Shown: in pieces, positions 60,101-64,000 of the stretch | Layout: every line of letters begins with the position of its first letter | Position numbering within the stretch: the first letter of the stretch is position 1 | NCBI RefSeq assembly: GCF_030272615.1 | Contig: NC_081413.1 | Span: 553,251,136-553,315,135, forward strand | Source: Cryptomeria japonica | Taxonomy: Eukaryota; Streptophyta; Pinopsida; Cupressales; Cupressaceae | Reading direction: 5' to 3' | DNA length: 64,000 nt | The notes under the pieces: model-generated | Databases searched by the model: none | Told to the model about the DNA's origin: nothing | The model's input: only the letters and a program-made list of their open reading frames with translations | Translations under genes and position numbers: made by a program

Positions 60101-63100
60101 CATCTTATCATTGCGGAAGGATTATTCAACTGCAAGCCAAGATCCTTGATGTGGATAGAGGTTAAGTGAATGTTAAGACTATCAGAACATGGGAGGGTGT
60201 AAATGTTTTGAGGATGCATTATTTTGATGTTTATATTCGTAGTAGATTCATTGAAATGTTGATTTTTTGATTATTATAAAAATTCAAAAAATCAATTTTT
60301 ATGTATGATTAAAATAGCTGCAATGTAAATGTGTTGAGGATGGATCCTTGTCCTCTGTATAATTTCCTTTAAAAAACTTTTCACTTCTATGCTTTTATTT
60401 TTTTTAAACAATGTCTTCAGTGAGTCATTCTTGAATTACCTCAGATTGACATTGTATGGGCTTATGTCTATTTTTTCCTAGTAGATACATTTCAATGTTG
60501 ACGTTTTTAAATGTATTATAAGAATTCAAATACTTATTTGTTATTTCTCATGCTGGAATATCTATTTCCATACCAATCTCAAGGTTGCATTTGCTTCTAA
60601 TGTGAAGGATACCAAACAAAAAGACAGTGATGAGGAAATGGAAGATTTGGAAGAAACTCCAGCTTCTAAGAAATCTTCATCTCAGAAAGATAAGGTATAG
60701 AAGAGTTAAGCAAATTATTTTTTGGTGGTCCTTGTCTTGCTTTTTTTTTCACTAACTTTGATTGTGTTTGCTTATTCATTTGGGATTGTCGCTTTTCAGT
60801 CATTCGCACAAAACATGTCAAAAACCCCGACAACTCCTGGTGTTACAACACTGTTTATGGGAAATATCCCGTTTTCTGTAGATGAGGATAGCGTGTATGT
60901 AGCTTATTTCTTGACTAAAAGCAATTTATATTTAAATAAGGGTGCCTATTGGATATCCTTGATAAGGTATATTTTAAGCTGGTGAAGTTTTACTTCTTTA
61001 ATTCATTATTTTACAGGTACCAATTTTTTGAAGGTACTGGGGATTTGGTAGATGTTCGCCTAGCTAAGAATGACGATGGCTCCTTGAAGGGTTTTGGACA
61101 TATTGAGTTTGCAACTGAAGCTGCAGCTACGAAGGTTTGGTATTTGTTCTCTGTATATATGTTTTTCTTAGGATATATTCCCGTCTTTTATCGACTTGAT
61201 TTTAGAAGTTGCAGGATTTTGAGTTAAACAGTTGCCTTTTAAAACAGGCAAGCATTATTTTCTGTTCATCATTTTTTACTTGTTCCATATTTCTGGAACA
61301 CGGTATAATTTCTACAGCCATGATTGAAGTATCCTTTTTTGCAGGCAATGGAAAAAAATGGAGAGGAGTTTTGTGGGCGACCTATTAGACTTGATCCTTC
61401 TAGACCTCGTGGAGAGCGTGGTGCAGCTTTTGGGAATCAGGATGGGAATTACAGGTCATTCAATCTGTTGCATAAATTTGAATATTTTGGTTAGTTTTTT
61501 TTGATAATGTTTGTTGACATCAATTGGTGCTATTTACATGACACATGATAGCAGTAATCGGCAGAGGCAATCATCTGGTCCAACTGCTTTTGTGAAGGGA
61601 TTCGACAGGACTCAAGAGGAAGATTCTGTATGTTGCTTGATAAAAAAAAATGACTTTATATGTTGTCAAAGATATCTGTAGTAATGGTTACTAATTTTGT
61701 TGCCCATCTGTTCTTCATTCAGATTCGTAATAACTTGTCGGAGAATTTCAAAAATTGTGGAGAGATTATGAATATTCGAATTCCGATGGACAGGGATTCG
61801 GGAGAGAGCAAGGGGTGAGTGTTGGTAATTGTCAATAGTTCTATTATCAATTTTATTAATCCGATGATGATTCTGACTCACTAATCTTGAACTGTGATCT
61901 AGTTTTGCATATATTCAGTTTAAGGATCGAGATGCACTCTCCAAGGCCCTAGAGTTAAGTGGTAATGATTTATATGTTGATGAAGCAATGGAAAGAAGTG
62001 GAGGTGGTGATGGAGGTGGAAGAAGTGGAGGTAGATCCTCTGGAGGAAGAGGTGGGGGTAGATTTTCTGGAGGAAGAGGTGGGGGTAGATTTTCTGGAGG
62101 TGAGAACTTCTAATCCGACGCAATTTGTAATTGTTTAAATTCATTGAATGCATAATATTTTTTTATGAAGTTTAGACTTAATTTTTTCTATTGAGCAAAT
62201 ATTTTCTGTAATGGGAAGATCGGGAAGGAGGTTGCCACAATAAGTTAATTTTTTGTCTAATTTCTTGTTTGCACTATAAAATTCATGCTATAGACAACTA
62301 TGGGTTTATGGCCTTTAACTGAATTTAGTGATAATATGACTATAGATTGTAAGGGCTTATCTAAAAATACCTAGATAATTCTAGATTGGGAATTACAAGT
62401 AGAAAAACCTTGGGATTCAGCATCCGAGCATTGAAACATGATATACCTACAAGACAGAGAAAAACTTTCTTGTTGTTACTACAATAAGTTTGCACTGTAA
62501 GTTAATTTTTTGTCTACTTTCTCGTTTGTACTATAAAATTCATACTATAGACAACTAGCTTATCTACAATAAGTTAATTTTTTTGTCTACTTTCTTGTTT
62601 GCACTATAAAATTCATACTATAGACAATTATGGGTTCATTACTAAGAGCAATGGTTTTATGGCCTTCAACTGAATTTTTAGTGACAATATGACTATAGAT
62701 TGCAAGGGCTTATCTACAAATACCTAGATAATTCTAGATTGGGAATTACAGGTAGAAAAAGCATGGGATTCAGCATCCGAGCATTGAAACATGATACCTA
62801 CAAGACAAAGTAAAAACTTTTCAAAACTAGCAGAGCAATATTGTTGGTTGATGTTTTGTTGAATACACTGGCCCCACGGATAGAGTTTTTGGTTGGGAGA
62901 TGTTTCATTGAATTTTCTGCCCCACCAAACACTGTTTTACTTGGTGTTTTCCGTCCGATGGTTTTCTCTTGTAAAGCAAACAGTTAATGCTGGGTCTTCT
63001 GTTGAAACTTTTCCTCTGATTTAGAGGGACAGAGCTTTGGAGGCTTGGATGTGAATAACTGTTTATTAGACTTCAAGCATCAATTCTCACAACCACCTCT

Positions 63101-64000
63101 GCATAGATAAAAGCTGGCTGGGGCATACTCTAGTACATACTTCAGGGTCCCTCAATCGGCAGTAATTGCATGTTAAATATCCTTTTTTAATGGTTGACAG
63201 GCCTTTATTTGATATTTATTTTAGGTTTCCATTCATTATTGGAATTGAAAATGAAAAAAATATAAGGAGCTAGTGGGGACGTATCGTAGTCTTGTGCATT
63301 GTTTTGATCATTGTGACTTGAATATTGCTTGAATTAGACTTCAGATTGATCTCAGTTGTCTTTGTAGAATGTTTGAGATAGATGTAGGCTCATGAGTTAG
63401 TCTGGAACCGTGATATACTTTATGTTTAGTAAGAAGATGCACTTAAACCTCTTCTTCTTTCTTACCATTTCGGGACTATCACTAGAACTGTTAGTTTATT
63501 CCTGTTAGACAACTTGTGGAATGATGTTGGTTCTGCATGAATGGGACTTTGGATTTTGTATGAATTGCACTCTAGACAAATCTCTTTAGTTTAGAGCTAT
63601 TTGGTCTAGAGGTTCAATAATATGTATTCTGCTTCTATATCCATGATTAGGATGTAAGAGAGGCTCCCAATCTTTACCCCTAATGCATAATTGGAAACAA
63701 ATTCAAAAAGTCTTCAATTCTTTGGTATAGCATCTTGGTTCTAACTTTAGATTATATACCAGTTTTTTTTTTCTTTTTTTAAAAGAATTAAACCCGTCTC
63801 TGATTATTTTATAGGACGAGACCGTGGTGGTGGCCGGGGTCGTGGAGGCCGAAGTGGAGGCCGTGGAACTCCAAGATTTGATATTGCTTCTTCGGGAACA
63901 GGTATTGTTTATTAATTTTATTGGAGAACATTATAAACTTCGATTGCGGTGATTGGCTATTGACTCGGGCAATTGCTGTTTTGCAGGCAAAAAGACCAAG
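48115..64000 (+). CDS. NUC-L: Nucleolin (plant NUC-L type), C-terminus beyond window
   Basis: Nucleolar RNA-binding protein for rDNA chromatin and pre-rRNA processing. Start MGKSNKKANTQ. Coding exons: 48115-48147, 48223-48268, 48386-48516, 49270-49389, 49533-49568, 49746-49841, 50227-50286, 50441-50539, 51334-51426, 52295-52408, 52735-52848, 53079-53117, 53244-53333, 54622-54690, 54790-54882, 56612-56716, 56821-56928, 57821-57931, 60584-60694, 60800-60894, 61017-61134, 61345-61454, 61552-61627, 61723-61814, 61903-62099, 63815-63901 and 63987 onward. Joined frame: at least 819 residues without a stop, against about 560 for Arabidopsis NUC-L1. Order: basic N-terminus with KKLK and PPKKK, twelve acidic serine blocks, RRM1, RRM2, GGR-rich tail. 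Exon calls rest on GT-AG sites and frame. Small exons in the longest introns may be missed. Probably functional. Confidence 0.9.
52260..52860 (+). repeat. 440-bp tandem duplication carrying a whole nucleolin exon
   Basis: The segment with exon 52295-52408 and its flanks recurs 440 bp later with exon 52735-52848. Exon copies differ by a few bases, and the upstream sequence TTGTGGAAGTGTTTTAAT and downstream GGTATATTA are shared. Confidence 0.92.
54247..54514 (+). repeat. 134-bp tandem duplication in a nucleolin intron
   Basis: CCTGTACCTGCAAGCCCATA starts at 54247 and again at 54381. The following 110-120 bases are nearly identical up to TTTTTAATTGC. Confidence 0.9.
55800..56611 (+). repeat. 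Three tandem copies of ~280 bp in a nucleolin intron
   Basis: Copies begin near 55815, 56066 and 56385. Shared words are GGTCAGGAT, TAGTTTTATACAT, GATGTTAAATACAGTG and TTTAATTGTGTTCTG. The last copy ends at the acceptor of exon 56612. Confidence 0.85.
57932..60583 (+). other. Large nucleolin intron, 2.65 kb
   Basis: T-rich intron between the last acidic exon and the pre-RRM exon. A 72-codon open stretch at 59666-59884 shows no recognisable motif. No transposon ends are seen. Confidence 0.6.
60838..61420 (+). other. Nucleolin RRM1
   Basis: RNP2 reads TLFMGNIPF in the exon ending at 60894. RNP1 reads KGFGHIEF in the exon 61017-61134. The last helix and strand (GEEFCGRPIRLDPSRPRGE) are in exon 61345-61454. 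Aromatic and glycine positions expected for RNA binding are present, with His in RNP1 where Phe or Tyr is commoner. Confidence 0.9.
61585..61985 (+). other. Nucleolin RRM2
   Basis: RNP2 reads AFVKGFDR, followed by IRNNLSENFKNCGEI, IRIPMDRDSGESKGFAYIQF (RNP1 KGFAYIQF), then ALELSGNDLYVDEA. It is spread over exons 61552-61627, 61723-61814 and 61903-62099. Confidence 0.9.
61986..63901 (+). other. Nucleolin glycine/arginine-rich tail, split by a 1.7-kb intron
   Basis: GGGDGGGRSGGRSSGGRG and repeated GGGRFSGGR units are encoded before the donor at 62100. The tail resumes at 63815 with GRDRGGGRGRGGRSGGRGTP. GAR tails bind RNA and G-rich nucleic acids and are arginine-methylated in this family. Confidence 0.88.
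62265..62815 (+). repeat. Tandem duplication of about 330 bp in the GAR intron
   Basis: The segment from TTGCACTATAAAATTCAT through GCATCCGAGCATTGAAACAT (62265-62450) recurs at about 62598-62805. A shorter third piece lies between, near 62515-62590. Confidence 0.88.

Larger units (their letters stand above)
48386..60694 (+). other. Nucleolin acidic domain encoded by repeated phase-0 exons
   Basis: Seventeen consecutive exons begin or end at codon boundaries (the first starts in phase 1). Twelve encode acidic SSSEESDSEESEE-type blocks flanked by lysine (candidate CK2 sites). Spacer exons encode KPAAKIVQPKK-type or VTKPNKK-type linkers. Five units are close copies: NASVPIKAISKKK, NASMPAKAIPKKK, NASVPVKAPPKEG, STLVKAPPKNEE and NVPVKAPLKKEE, each followed by the same acidic core. 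Confidence 0.88.

Overview
The window is plant nuclear DNA. It carries Helitron, Ty3/Gypsy, Ty1/Copia and L1-type LINE elements with plant-type domains, and a multi-exon gene with GT-AG introns that encodes a plant-type nucleolin. Long nested transposons, large introns and a long interstitial telomere-like array suggest a big repeat-rich genome. A gymnosperm is my inference; nothing in the window proves it.

Layout, left to right. (1) 1-21974: the 3' part of a decayed autonomous Helitron (Rep plus PIF1-like helicase) ending in a hairpin and CTAG|T. Its helicase gene is split by a 16.2-kb Ty3/Gypsy element of Tat type (3389-19547, TSD AAACC). That element has gag, protease, G-patch, RT, RNase H, a second RNase H-like domain and integrase in one frame, broken by 11 stops. 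An antisense, apparently spliced gene for a plant mobile domain (PMD) protein lies in its 3' region. (2) 21975-23790: unassigned DNA with a 21-bp tandem array. (3) 23801-36687: a minus-strand L1-type LINE, split by a minus-strand Ty1/Copia element (25690-32392, TSD AAGAA). (4) 36698-39117: AT-rich DNA with a 100-bp foldback and an RNase H relic. (5) 39123-42843: a minus-strand non-autonomous LTR element with only gag and protease (TSD CAATG). (6) 42849-46440: unassigned DNA, two (TA)n tracts and about 2.2 kb of degenerate CCCTAA-type repeats. (7) About 47180-64000: the only apparently functional gene, a nucleolin gene on the plus strand, with telo-box promoter motifs, a 5'-UTR intron, at least 27 coding exons and the last residues beyond the window.

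Insertion order follows from target duplications and continuity of the split genes: Helitron before Gypsy, LINE before Copia, RNase H relic before the gag-protease element. By eye the two LTRs differ by about 1.7% in the Gypsy element, 5-6% in the Copia element and more than 10% in the gag-protease element, so the Gypsy insertion is the youngest. The most unusual content is the antisense spliced PMD gene in the Gypsy element, the roughly 20-nt periodic motif arrays at its two ends in opposite orientation, and the nucleolin acidic domain, which has grown by repeated duplication of phase-0 exons.
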